Both the position numbers and the translations under genes were made by a program. This document shows positions 23,201-33,273 of a DNA stretch of 64,000 nucleotides, one piece after another. A model generated the notes under the pieces. That model saw only the letters and a program-made list of their open reading frames with translations. It had not been told where the DNA came from and did not search any database. Origin of the DNA: Leuctra nigra (taxonomy: Eukaryota; Arthropoda; Insecta; Plecoptera; Leuctridae). The DNA is taken from NCBI GenBank assembly GCA_934045905.1, contig OW203771.1:15916701-15980700 (forward strand). Reading direction: 5' to 3'. Every line of letters begins with the position of its first letter. The stretch's first letter is position 1.

Positions 23201-26200
23201 CTTTTCTTGCCAAATTTTGATTATTATAAGAGAGGCATGACTTCACGTGCTTAGCAAGGTTGCTGGTGTTGTAGGACTTACTACCCTCACGCGACACGCC
23301 TCGTGAGACTTCTCTGGAGCAATAGTTGCACACAGCAAACTGCTCATCAGTAGATTTAATTTTAAAGTGATCCCACACTTCACTTCTTTTGCGTTTTGAG
23401 TTTGACATAATTATTTAATCAAATAACAAAACATTAAACACAATCAAATGACAAAATTATGCACAACAACTTTCCGTGTGACAGAACTATTGCCAAGACC
23501 AAAGACAATAAATAGCCAAGACGCCAGCCGCCCTCTTGCCCTTGAATATCCTTTGTCTCTGATTGGTCTAGCAGGACCTGAACCAAGGCCAAGGAGGTTG
23601 GGCTTCAACCAAGGCCGTCCGTGATGACGGCCAATCAGAATACAAACAGCATTAAGCGGGAAATTTTTGAAAAAAGTATCGGTAAGGGGGGAAAGAAGTA
23701 GTATCGCCGATACCGCCGATACTGCCATATCGGCGGTATCGCGAGTACCGGTATCGGTATCGGTCCATCTCTAATTTAAAGTGTAGATTAAGTGTAAATG
23801 TTCACTGGTGTGTGGTGATCATTAGTTCAGTGAGTCTAATTAAGTTCAAGCACTCGATATTATACAATTTTGCTAGGGGGAAGACAAAACTTTGAAGAAC
23901 GACAGACATCACAACGCCTCTCCAAGTGTCACTTTCCCTCACCTATCGAAGGCTCTCTCCATGGCCGGAGAGGACCTCTGTATCTTGGGAGCCGACGGTT
24001 GGTAGCCCTCGTTGGGTCGCCGCGGTCCCTCGGCTGCCGGTCGACACGGCTTGGCGGGGTCGTGTCGCCACACGCAGGTCGCGCAGTCCCCGTGGTGACT
24101 GCCCTCGCACCACTGGCAGCTGATCACGTACACCGGGCTCGGCTGACCGCACTGCATGGGGAAACAGAACAGCATTCGTTGAGTTCAAAACGAAAAGAAG
24201 ATGAAAAATGAAATGAATTGTTTACATTTCACATTACCTACTTACCTACTACGTTTGTGAGCATTCAGTTATATTATATTTATTCCTTAAAATAAAGAAG
24301 TCTCATGAAATTGTATTGCAGTATGTATCTAAATGTGCTAATGTAAATGACAACACAATATCTTCATGCCAGAAATGTAAATTTTCTTCCATAAAAAATA
24401 AAAATCAATTGCAAATGTCATGGGACCTTTTGTCAGGAAAAACGGCATGTTAGGAGAATCAGGATTGTGTCATTTCCATGTCACCAACAATACCGTGGAG
24501 AATACTTTGTTGCCATGGCAACATTGAAGGATTATGATGCCAATGTTAATTTTCCTGTTTTAAAACTAGAAGAAATCTAGCATTTATTTTGTAAATCAAA
24601 TCAATTCCTTGAAACATATTTGTCCCACTACAAAAATAATACCCACCCACCATGTCCTGGTACATCTCAACTCTCATAAAATAACTATCATACTAAAATC
24701 TAATTTTCACAAGACTTCCCTATTGTGGTGATTTACCTACTATTGTAAAATTTCTTTAAAAAACGCACTTAAAAAGGCATCGGAAACGTTCTGACCTCCA
24801 GACAGATGCTGTTGGGACAGTTGTCCTGCCTGTGTCCGCGCTCGCCGCACATGATGCAGGCGGGCGTCCTGTAGGGGCAGGACAGCATGTGGTGCGGCCC
24901 GCGGCACTCGATGCACACGTTGCCGCTGCGCCGGCCCGCGAAGCTGCGGTACCGGTCCTGCGAGTTCACCTGCCACAGGCTCGGGTTGCCTGTCGACGAG
25001 AACAGCGTTAGCGTCCGTGCCGAGAGAGATGGGTTATTGTTTGAGGTTTATTGAAGAAAGTGCACATACATTTAAACATGAGCTACGTAATCTCTAAGAC
25101 CATCAGTTTCAACTGTCAATCATTTATAAAATCCTACCAAAATTTGAATGGAGGTCACAAAAGGAGGTCGAACCTGCCTCAAGAGTTGAAGTGTTTTATT
25201 TGTTGTTGCTGTTGCTGCTGTTGCTGCTTTGACTCTGAGACAACGGACCCCCTCAACCATGCTTTGTCAACAGTCGGTATATATACTCCAGGACGCGGTA
25301 AAACCAGAGGCGAGTGCTAACAGCTTCTAGCAATTATACAAGATTTCCTGCCAACTACTGACTGATAGAAACTAGTACAATCCATTCCTACGGTGATATA
25401 CCCACTGAATATGTCATAATATTACACTTTCTTCACCATCACTTTTCCCCTATGGAGCAAGTTGGCTCAGTTAGTACACTCTCAGATTGCACTCTAGAGG
25501 TCACAGATTCGATTCATGGGCTGCCCTTTCAGACTGAGGTTTTAACATTGTTTCCTTTGTCAAGAGGCAAATGATGGGAAGGTTCCCTACTAGATAACAA
25601 GCACCTCCTTCCACTATCCATCCTTACAGGCAGGGTGCAAATTGATGGGGGGATTTCCCCCTGGTTTTCTCATCCTTGCTCTGTTTCCCAATAAAGCATC
25701 CCAGGGGGGGATAGATTCCCCCCCACCTCTGTAAAACGTTGACTTTTATTCTACAAAACAACAGATTACCTAAACTTTTTTCAGAAAAAAATCTAAAATT
25801 ATAAAAATAAATTATTACCTACACAAAACAATTGTCAAATTGCCTTTATTAGCAATAAGCTGTATTTGATCAGATATATTTATTCCAAAATTTATTTTAC
25901 CCACTACTTCTGATTTCCCTTTAAATTAAAAGCAATTCCTCTATTATAACATGCCAATTTGTCGTGATGAAAAGGAGCTTCAAACAGTTACAAATCTCTT
26001 AGAAATACACCAAATCGTATCTTGAAATTCAAAATTTCCCGGGGCTATGCGCCCCGGACCCGCATGGTGCTGGGGGCCCTCCCCAACACAACATTCTCGG
26101 AATTTTTATTTTTCCTATCCCGCCCTCTGGAAATTGAACAATTCGCACCCTGCTTACAGGTATTATTATTCATCATCATCATCTCCATAACATCATAATA

Positions 26201-29200
26201 AACATGTGTCACCATATGCCTACTTTCAGAACAGTGCAACATTAAACACCACCTACTTAACATAATATTATGAACGTTACACACTGCAGATGACAGCAAA
26301 ATGAATTGTTCCGCTTGGTGACGTCCTGAAGAGACACATTCTCGGGAAGTTGTGGAGGTTGATACCTCTCTTCAGGCGGCATCTGGTGAGTGGTGATGTT
26401 GTGGAATTCATGGGTAATATTTAATTTCCTATTGATTAGTCCCGAACAGCAGCGGCAATGATCATTTTCAGGACTACCACATCAACTTTAACGGAACAAA
26501 CCATGTACTCATTTCCATAATGGTTGGTCATCTCCATAAACAAAGGTTCCGAAATCATCCACGAAACCAAAAACATGATGCACCCTCATCCCTGTTATAA
26601 AATTGTGGCAAAATATTTCTAAAATATTTCTAAAAAAACTCGGCCTGATCTTTATTAGGGGTGTTCAACGATTATTTTATTTAAATCGATTAATAATTCG
26701 ATTTTCGTAATTGGAATCGATTAAATAATCGAATTTAATCGTATTGATATTAAACTATGTCATCATGTTCAGGGTGATCATCATATTAATATCATCTTTA
26801 ACGGCAATAATAATCTCAACTATGAAATGTGTCCGGGAAGTCATTCATTTTCATTTCAAAGAAGCTGTAATGTGCCGTAATTCATTCAATCATCACTGAT
26901 ATGGTAATGCGATTGAGAAATACACACTGAAACTTTGGAAAATACACACAAACATGAATGTATCACTAAAATATTACGCACACAAAGAAAAATGTTGACA
27001 GAATGAAGGCAGCCATTTTAGATGTTGCAAATTGCAACCATTTTCAAGGCGGCAAATTCAAATTGATGTAATTCGATTATTTTTTCTAACATCGATTAAT
27101 CGTTTTGTATGTCATAATCGATTAATCGATTCGATTAAATCGTAATCGTGAACACCCCTAATCTTTATTATGGTTTTCAGCAGGGTTTGACTATTTTTTA
27201 GAAACAGTAACATGAGATGCAATAACTTTTATATCTTGTTTAGATTTTATTTGGATTTAGTCAATTCTTTGTAATGATTTTAAAGATCTTGCCAAGATTA
27301 TTTGTCAGGGTTTAAAAGCTCTGCCTGGGCAGGCTGACGATTGTCTCCACTCCGATTGTCTCCACTCACTCGACATGGTGCTCTTGGCGACGTCGACGTC
27401 GAACTGCTCGCCGCCCCAGGAGTCGTCGTAGAACCTCCGCATGAGCGCCGTCCACTTCCTCGGCTGCCGCGTGGACTTGTGCCGCTTATCGACGAACGCC
27501 TCGCCGTGGATCCTCGTGTAGACGACGCTCGACGTCGGCCGGTACAGCGGCTCAGGCAGGTTCGCTCGGCGGCTCTCGCGTCGCTGCATCTGGAAGACAA
27601 ACAATGACAACTGGGATACTCAGAGAAGCTTGATTTCAGCCTATCATTTAGACCAGGGGTCGGCAACCTTTTTTGCTGAAGGAGCCAATTTCCCAAAGAG
27701 TAATAATTTAGATACTAATGGGAGCCACAGTAGAGGCAATCAAATATAACGCACCGAAAATAATAATTTTAATTACTAGTTTCTTTTGATATTTTGACGA
27801 AGCCCCCAAGTTGTTGCCCCCCCCCCCCCCCCCCCCCCTCCCCATAAGGCATCAATTTTAGAATTATACAACAATTTAAAAATGATTCTGGGACTATAAA
27901 TTGAACAAACTGAATCCAAAATCCGCAGGGCGTTATTTGAGGCAATGGCAGACAAATGCAGGACGTTGACTGGCAGGACTGAGATGCTTGGCGGCAAGGA
28001 AGCGGGAGCCGACGACAATCGTAACAAATTCGCTAGGCATTATTATTGAACTCTTGTATTTGTGACAACTGACATTTAAGCTGATACATAATTGAAATTA
28101 TACTGGAAAATTGTTACAAACTATAGTAGTAGTCATCTGCACTCGTCACTTGATCAAACCCAACCAATAGATGACATCAGCGGATAAATGCAATGATACG
28201 TTATCCCGATCATTTGTTATTCAAGATAATGATTATAGATTCTCTATGAGTTGCTAAACTGACCGTCGAAGTCAGTAAATTCAAAGTAGCCAAAGCGCTG
28301 TCGAAATATTGCTCTCCCTATTTTAATTTGTGTTTTTTTTAAGTATCGGTGTTGTCCAGAATAGGGTTTTAGCATACCTACACTCCCGGTTCATTAACTT
28401 TCGTTTTAATACAATATAAAATGATTACAAATCGTACTGACCCTCTTCCTGGCCTTCCTGTCGAGCTTCAGCTCAGCTCTCTGTTCGGCTGTGAAAGAAG
28501 CCACGCCGGCCGTGTCTTGGAGAATCTCATCGATGGCTGAATTGTCGGCCATCGTGCCGGAGTGAACAGCCATGATGTCCTCGCTCATTGCAACGTAATT
28601 CTGCAAGAGGTTGTACATTAACAAACCTTGGGAAGGAAGTGAGTCGGTGGACTTTGGCTATCAAAGGTAGCATTAAAGAGAGGAAACTGAAGCAGCACTA
28701 GGCTGCAGTATTTCATGAAAATCAGGTAGGTAGATACTAGATAGGACCTTGTACTAGGTACCTAGGTACCTAGTCTATGAAGAATCTGAAAATAGAACTG
28801 AGAAGTGAAGTACACCTATTCTTGTAATAACATGCAGAGATTTATTTACCTCATCAGCATTTGGGTCCTCATCCATGCGATCAGCAACACTGCAATTAAT
28901 TCCATTTGACTGTACCGGCCCACTCGACCTGGCAACAATGTAGTTAAGTATAGCGTCTCGTAAATCTGGGGCAATGTTCAACGTCGGAACCACACACTTG
29001 GGGCTGGACTTGTTGGACGCTTGGTTCGGAGTTTTCCTGCGTTTGATGAGAGTTTGAGCATTCGTCGAGGGTCGGTTGATATCGCCAACTTCTAGCGGTG
29101 AAGCAACTGTTGAAATCACATGTAAATGTTCAGACGTTACGTTTATACACTTCAATTCTGATTTAGGTGGTTTCGGTGTTTCTATGATGCTTATATCTGG

Positions 29201-30772
29201 TGTTTTATTTCTTTGTGGACTTGATGTGTCTATTATTTCAGGAAGTTTTGATGAATGCCGTTCCATAGTTTTTTTAGAAGAGACAGGTGTTTTAGGCAAA
29301 GATTGCATAGGTAGACTTGTTTTATTATTATAAGAAGTCTTGTTTGGTGAATTTTTCTTGTTCGGTGAAGTTTCCGTCTGGAAAAGTCTTTCATCGATCA
29401 GACTTTCCTTCGAGCCAATCAGATTGCAGAGAAGTCTCGCCTGTGATTTCGCCAATGCGTCGACGTCGTACGCATTATCGAGGAAGTCGAAAGAGTTGTC
29501 TTGCGGCTCCAATTCGACATCGGGAGTCGGGCGTTTGAGTGGAGGACCCATCGACGAGACTTCGTCATCGGTACTTTCATCTACGGAGAAAACCACAGGA
29601 GAAGAACGTTTCGGTAGCGGCAGAACTCTGATAGATTCGTCCGAGTCGGACAAAAGTTCCTGATCGCTGACGACAATGATGTCCGGGTCAACCGTTTGTT
29701 TCTTGTGGATGGTTACGGATGATTTGCCAGCTTTTGGAGTTGATTTCTTCTTTGTTTTGACTAGCGAGACATCAATGTCATCGAGAATGATCACGTCCTC
29801 ACTAACGGATTCCACTTTGCCAACTTTCTTGCAAACTTCCAAAACATCCACCACTGTTATTTCGTTTGAAACCGAAACACTCAAAGGTTCGGAAGACAGG
29901 GCATTCTTATTCACATTGTCAATCTTAGTTTTGATTTTACAAGTTGCTGTTTTTCCAGAAAAGAGACGATTATGTGATTCCTGTATTTTTGAGTCAAGGT
30001 TGAATGGTGCATTTGAGAAAAGTCGGTTGTCAAGACGGAAAGTTTGTTTAGCAAAGGATTCGCTCGAAATGTTGAGTAAGTTTCCTGCGTTCGATGTTGA
30101 ATTTAGGTGAGTCGACAGATCGAAGCTAAAGGAGTTCATCAGCGATGACGGCTCATCGGAAACTGACGACGAGACGTTGAGCGAGAAATGATGCGACTTC
30201 GGATTGAGCACCATGTTACGTTCAGGATTACGTTGAGAAGATACTTCCGGTTTCTCAATCGCTTTCGGAATGTCAGTACTTTTGAAGAATGAATGGGATT
30301 TACTTATATTTTTTTCTATGCAAGAATCATCTGAAAAGTCAATTTGGTTGCGGTCTGGCTTTTGATTGGTTTTACTTATTTCTTTCAGGTAGTGCAAAAC
30401 GAGATTAGAATCCTGCTCCCTTTTGTTCGCTGAATTAATTATCTGATGGACATTATTCATGCGAGACGCTCTTCTGCTAGCACTATGGTGGAATGGAGCC
30501 GGTGTCACTGGGGCGTGGGATGTATTTGGCGAAAAGTTGACTTTACTTGCATTCATCGAATCTGACTGTATACTCGTATTGGGCAGAGAGACAAAAGGGT
30601 TGATTCGTAAATCAGGCGATGGTTTTTCTGTCAACGTGGACGGAGTGGATTCCATGTGGTCGGCACTGTGGTGAATTAAACTGTACAGATGGGACTCTTG
30701 TTCGGCAAGGTCAGCGGCATCACAGCTGTCGGCTGAATAGATCTCATCGTAACCATCGCTGTCATTTTTGTC
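20234..30772 (-). CDS. ZCCHC7: ZCCHC7-type zinc-knuckle protein, TRAMP-complex RNA surveillance factor
   Basis: Seven exons join in frame: 30772-28850, 28600-28442, 27589-27370, 24989-24796, 24151-23943 and 20330-20234 are coding, and a short first exon upstream is missing. Splice signals are GT-AG throughout and the phases match. The product is about 933 residues. The N-terminal exon has a YDEIYSADS acidic start and HLYSLIHHSADH, matching the start of vertebrate ZCCHC7, then disordered sequence with VIILDDIDV and IIVVSDQE stretches. After NPSLWQV come CCHC-type knuckles: CIECRGPHHMLSC, CIMCGERGHRQDNC and CQWCEGSHHGDC. The last exon is basic (RRSAPSNRTPYKPYW to KFDRK). ZCCHC7/Air proteins bind RNA and link a noncanonical poly(A) polymerase to Mtr4 and the nuclear exosome. 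A TGA at 23939 would end the protein early if the last intron were retained. Confidence 0.85.
20390..20780 (+). pseudogene. Degenerate non-LTR retrotransposon C-terminal remnant
   Basis: Two shifted frames together read as the C-terminal tail common in LINE ORF2 proteins: LFGPMKRVSEARIPRGVMK, then after a stop and a frame change GCPRTKWRDCIEEDLAE. The 110-residue frame at 20463-20795 uses another frame of this remnant and is probably not a gene. It lies in the last intron of ZCCHC7 and ends exactly at the hAT insertion site. Confidence 0.5.
20798..23773 (-). mobile_element. Apparently intact autonomous hAT transposon (2976 bp), 8-bp target duplication ATTTAAAG
   Basis: ATTTAAAG flanks the element exactly at 20790-20797 and 23774-23781. 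The termini are an 18-bp perfect inverted repeat, TAGAGATGGACCGATACC. Subterminal CCGATACC-type repeats cluster at both ends (20816-20885 and 23680-23765), as expected of transposase binding sites. It encodes a full-length transposase on the minus strand. Intact ends, intact gene and identical duplications suggest a recent insertion. It is hosted by the last intron of ZCCHC7 in the same orientation. Confidence 0.95.
21292..23408 (-). CDS. hAT-superfamily transposase (BED finger, RNase H-like core, hATC domain)
   Basis: Two exons, 23408-21699 and 21588-21292, flank a 110-bp intron with donor GTAAGTACC and acceptor CTTTACAG in phase 0. They give 668 residues from ATG to TAA. An N-terminal BED-type zinc finger spans about residues 8-60 (SEVWDHFK, CNYCSREVSRG, then NLAKHVKSC). 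The catalytic core shows TDMWSSTSNIDYMSLTAHF and VVVRDNARNVVAA, which hold the two expected aspartates, followed by EPTRWNSTYHML. The C-terminal exon is the hATC dimerisation domain, with YLGTPPSTVFSERLFSTAG then KRRSRLNP. The SERLFS glutamate is where the third acidic residue is usually placed. No stop or frameshift interrupts it, so it may be functional. It could resemble domesticated ZBED genes, but the flanking terminal repeats show it belongs to a transposon. Confidence 0.95.
24509..24522. promoter_or_regulatory. Perfect GTTGCCATGGCAAC palindrome (RFX X-box-like)
   Basis: This 14-bp palindrome fits the X-box consensus GTNRCC-N0-3-RGYAAC. It lies in a ZCCHC7 intron between short inverted CAGGAAAA and TTTTCCTG sequences, so it may be the centre of a miniature element and not a host enhancer. 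Near matches are at 12883-12896 and 30871-30884. Confidence 0.35.
25449..25660 (+). mobile_element. tRNA-derived SINE, degenerate copy
   Basis: An A-box-like GTTGGCTCAGTTAGTACACT and a B-box-like AGATTCGATTCATGGG are spaced as in a tRNA. They are followed by a body (GAGGTTTT, AAATGATGGGAAGGTTCCCT, CCTCCTTCC, CATCCTTAC) shared in order with the SINEs at 42.4 and 58.5 kb. Confidence 0.7.
26656..27160. mobile_element. hAT-type miniature transposon, target duplication ATCTTTAT (family with 47860-48350)
   Basis: The ends TAGGGGTGTTCAACGATTA and CGTGAACACCCCTA are flanked by ATCTTTAT on both sides (26648-26655 and 27161-27168). Subterminal ATCGATTAAT repeats lie at both ends. The interior matches 47860-48350 almost throughout, for example GAAATGTGTCCGGGAAGTCA. 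It lies in an intron of ZCCHC7. Confidence 0.95.
27655..27935 (+). mobile_element. Left part of a hAT element related to 59152-59723
   Basis: It starts CAGGGGTCGGCAACC and follows the 59-kb copy through GAGCCAATTTCCCAAA, AAATAATAATTT, GACGAAGCCCCCAAGTTGTT and a C run, then GATTCTGGGACT. The right terminus is missing, so the copy is truncated. Confidence 0.8.
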
Positions 30773-30804
30773 CTGAAAAAGATCATCAAATTGAATAGAA
30801 TTCA

Positions 30805-30976
30805 GGACCCTTACCTAATATTGCCAATATTTCAGTAGGTAGCACCGTGTTACTGTAGCATGATCGGCTAGTTGCCATGGCGACAATGTTAGCTCTTATG
30901 GCTAAAACTTTTAAAACAAGAGTTGTGCTACAGTAACACGGTGCTACTGAAATTTGGCGATATTAGGTAAGGGTCC
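30805..30976. mobile_element. Hairpin element with GTTGCCATGGCGAC centre
   Basis: The arms 30805-30860 and about 30925-30976 are inverted copies: GGACCCTTACCTAATATTG at one end and its complement at the other, plus AGCACCGTGTTACTGTAGCA. The centre carries an X-box-like palindrome at 30871-30884. It lies immediately upstream of the first identified ZCCHC7 exon. Confidence 0.8.
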
Positions 30977-31750
30977 AGTTTGCGCAACATGCAGATAGGT
31001 ACGAATTAAACAGTAAAAGCTGAAACAAAGGAGAGCATGAACTTTCTAACCTAGAATAAAATCAATTCGAAAAAACTAGGGGCAAAACCTCAGTGAATTT
31101 TAGTGAATTTATAGTCGTGTGCTAACAATAACCAAAAGATATTATGTATTTACCATTTTTATCAATTGGAAATCATATAATGTTAAACCTTTGTCAAGCT
31201 TCTATGGAAAATCCTGTTTGCTGCTTCAATCGCGATTCGCGAATCTGAATCATCATCCAGCCAGTGCCACCTTGACCGCGATAAACGTGTTCGTCACGGC
31301 AGCATTGATTTAAGCAATTTGGCGGGATAAGTTTAAACAATATGTCAGTGGTTCAAAAGAGTGATGTTCTTTGCTAGGAAAACGCTCAGAGAAACGCGTT
31401 GATGAACGAGCATCAATACGCGCAACATCTCCAACCGAATAAACCCCTCCACTCAATAAAAGAAAACTAACTATATCATTACTGTTTTCAGGAATTTGTG
31501 AGAGGGTGGGCAGCGAGCGGCGAGAAATTATTTAGGGTAGGCACAAAAGTAAATCTGCATAAACTCCAAAAAGAATAAAGTTGTTCGATTAAAAGAAACC
31601 CATGCCCCGCAGGGCGTTTTTTTATTTCTAAATCAAAAGAAACGAATTTGGAACGCTGAAATTACACTTTTGGGGTAAATGGTGTATGAAATCAAATAAC
31701 ATATAAAATAATGGTAACAGAAGGAAATAGTATTGAAAGTAAAATATACA
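30977..31750. other. Gene-free stretch upstream of ZCCHC7
   Basis: The missing first ZCCHC7 exon may lie here or in the preceding element. I found no ATG-bearing exon that joins convincingly. A CGCGATTCGCGAATC block near 31231 is the only GC-rich feature. Confidence 0.4.
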
Positions 31751-31878
31751 GGTTTGATTATTGATTGATTTATTAGTTACAAATTGTATAGCATACAGGT
31801 GGTAACATTTTTAAGATAAGTTAAGATTAATGTTAATAATAATATTAGATATAAGAATACAACAAAGGACAAGATAAC

Positions 31879-32332
31879 CATAGTAACAATGTTATGGTAT
31901 AATATAATTAAAACTAAAATTAAAACTAAAACTAGATCTAATTAATTTAAAGGAATATTATTTAAGGAACTATGGTTGTCCTAGTCTTTACTATTCTAAT
32001 GTCCTTAAGTCACTCATTTTGATTTGTGCTTTACCAGTCTTACTTTAAATTCCTGTACTGCCTCTGGTAACGGCGTAATAACATCCCCACTCAATGTATT
32101 CCAGTCATAGTAACAATGTTATGGTATAATATAATTAAAACTAAAATTAAAACTAAAACTAGATCTAATTAATTTAAAGGAATATTATTTAAGGAACTAT
32201 GGTTGTCCTAGTCTTTACTATTCTAATGTCCTTAAGTCACTCATTTTGATTTGTGCTTTACCAGTCTTACTTTAAATTCCTGTACTGCCTCTGGTAACGG
32301 CGTAATAACATCCCCACTCAATGTATTCCAGT
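31879..32332. repeat. Tandem duplication, two copies of 227 bp
   Basis: 31879-32105 and 32106-32332 appear identical, starting CATAGTAACAATGTTATGGT and ending at ATGTATTCCAGT. The duplicated piece spans the last LINE codons and part of its 3' UTR, so one copy carries a second stop region. The near identity implies a recent event or an assembly duplication. Confidence 0.95.
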
Positions 32333-33273
32333 CACATATCGTTCTTCTCACAAATGAATACTTCCCTACATCTCTCCTTGATTCTACTAGTCTCACTTTT
32401 TCCGCGTGGTCCTTCCGCCCCAGATAATTCGGTTTCTTAATCCTATGTGCAATTTCGTCCCAACCAACACGCCCTGTGTACGCTCTGAAAAAATTGCAGA
32501 GTCTCATTTCCCTTCTTCTTTCCTTTAACGACTTCCATCCCAGCTCCTTAATCATTTCCGTGACACTCTCCGGCACTCTCTTTAGTCTTATGTTTATTCC
32601 TTCTCCCTTCCTATCTTGTATGATCCACTTCCTTCTCCTTAGCTTTCCTGTTACCCTCCTGGCTGCCCACCTTTGTACACTTTCAACTTTCTTTATCTGT
32701 CCTATTTTATGTGGGTCCCACACCGCCCCTGCGTATTCCGCCACTGGCCTTATTAGTGTCAAGTACGCTTTTTCCTTCACTTCGGTTGTCGCTCCTTCTA
32801 AACTTCTCATCACGAAATTCAGATTTCTTGTCGCCTTTGTTGTTACTGCATCCACTTGATCATTCCAATTTAGTCTCTTGTCTAACACTACACCTAGATA
32901 TTTGTATTTGGTCATATTTTGAAGTCTATTACCTCCCATCTCATAGTTAGGTTCTTCTCCTTGTTTCCTGTTTGTATATCTGACTATCTGACATTTGTTT
33001 ACATTAAATTTCATTCCATTCTTAGCTGCCCATTCCCACAGAGTATTTAGGTCTTTCTGTAATGAGTCCTATCTTCTTTACTCTCCGCCTTTCTATATAC
33101 AACTGCATCATCTGCAAACAATCTTATCTTATTATCCAGTTTATTTCCTATATCGTTTATGTAGATTATGAACAGAAGTGGACCTAAGACACTCCCCTGT
33201 GGGACTCCTGATGTGACTTGTATCTCATTTGAAAGCTGGTCTCCCACTCTTACTCTCTGCTTCCTGCCCTTAA

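Noticed and set aside
23870..24211. 113-residue plus-strand frame at 23870-24211
   Set aside because: It is the antisense of a ZCCHC7 exon that has proper splice sites and zinc-knuckle residues on the minus strand.
27298..27696. 132-residue arginine/serine-rich minus-strand frame
   Set aside because: It is an out-of-frame shadow of the ZCCHC7 exon 27589-27370; GC-rich exons give such frames.
28775..28849. ZCCHC7 ending at 28775 as a stand-alone 626-residue protein
   Set aside because: A GTAAATA donor at 28849 and downstream in-phase exons with the family's zinc knuckles show that the extension is intron.
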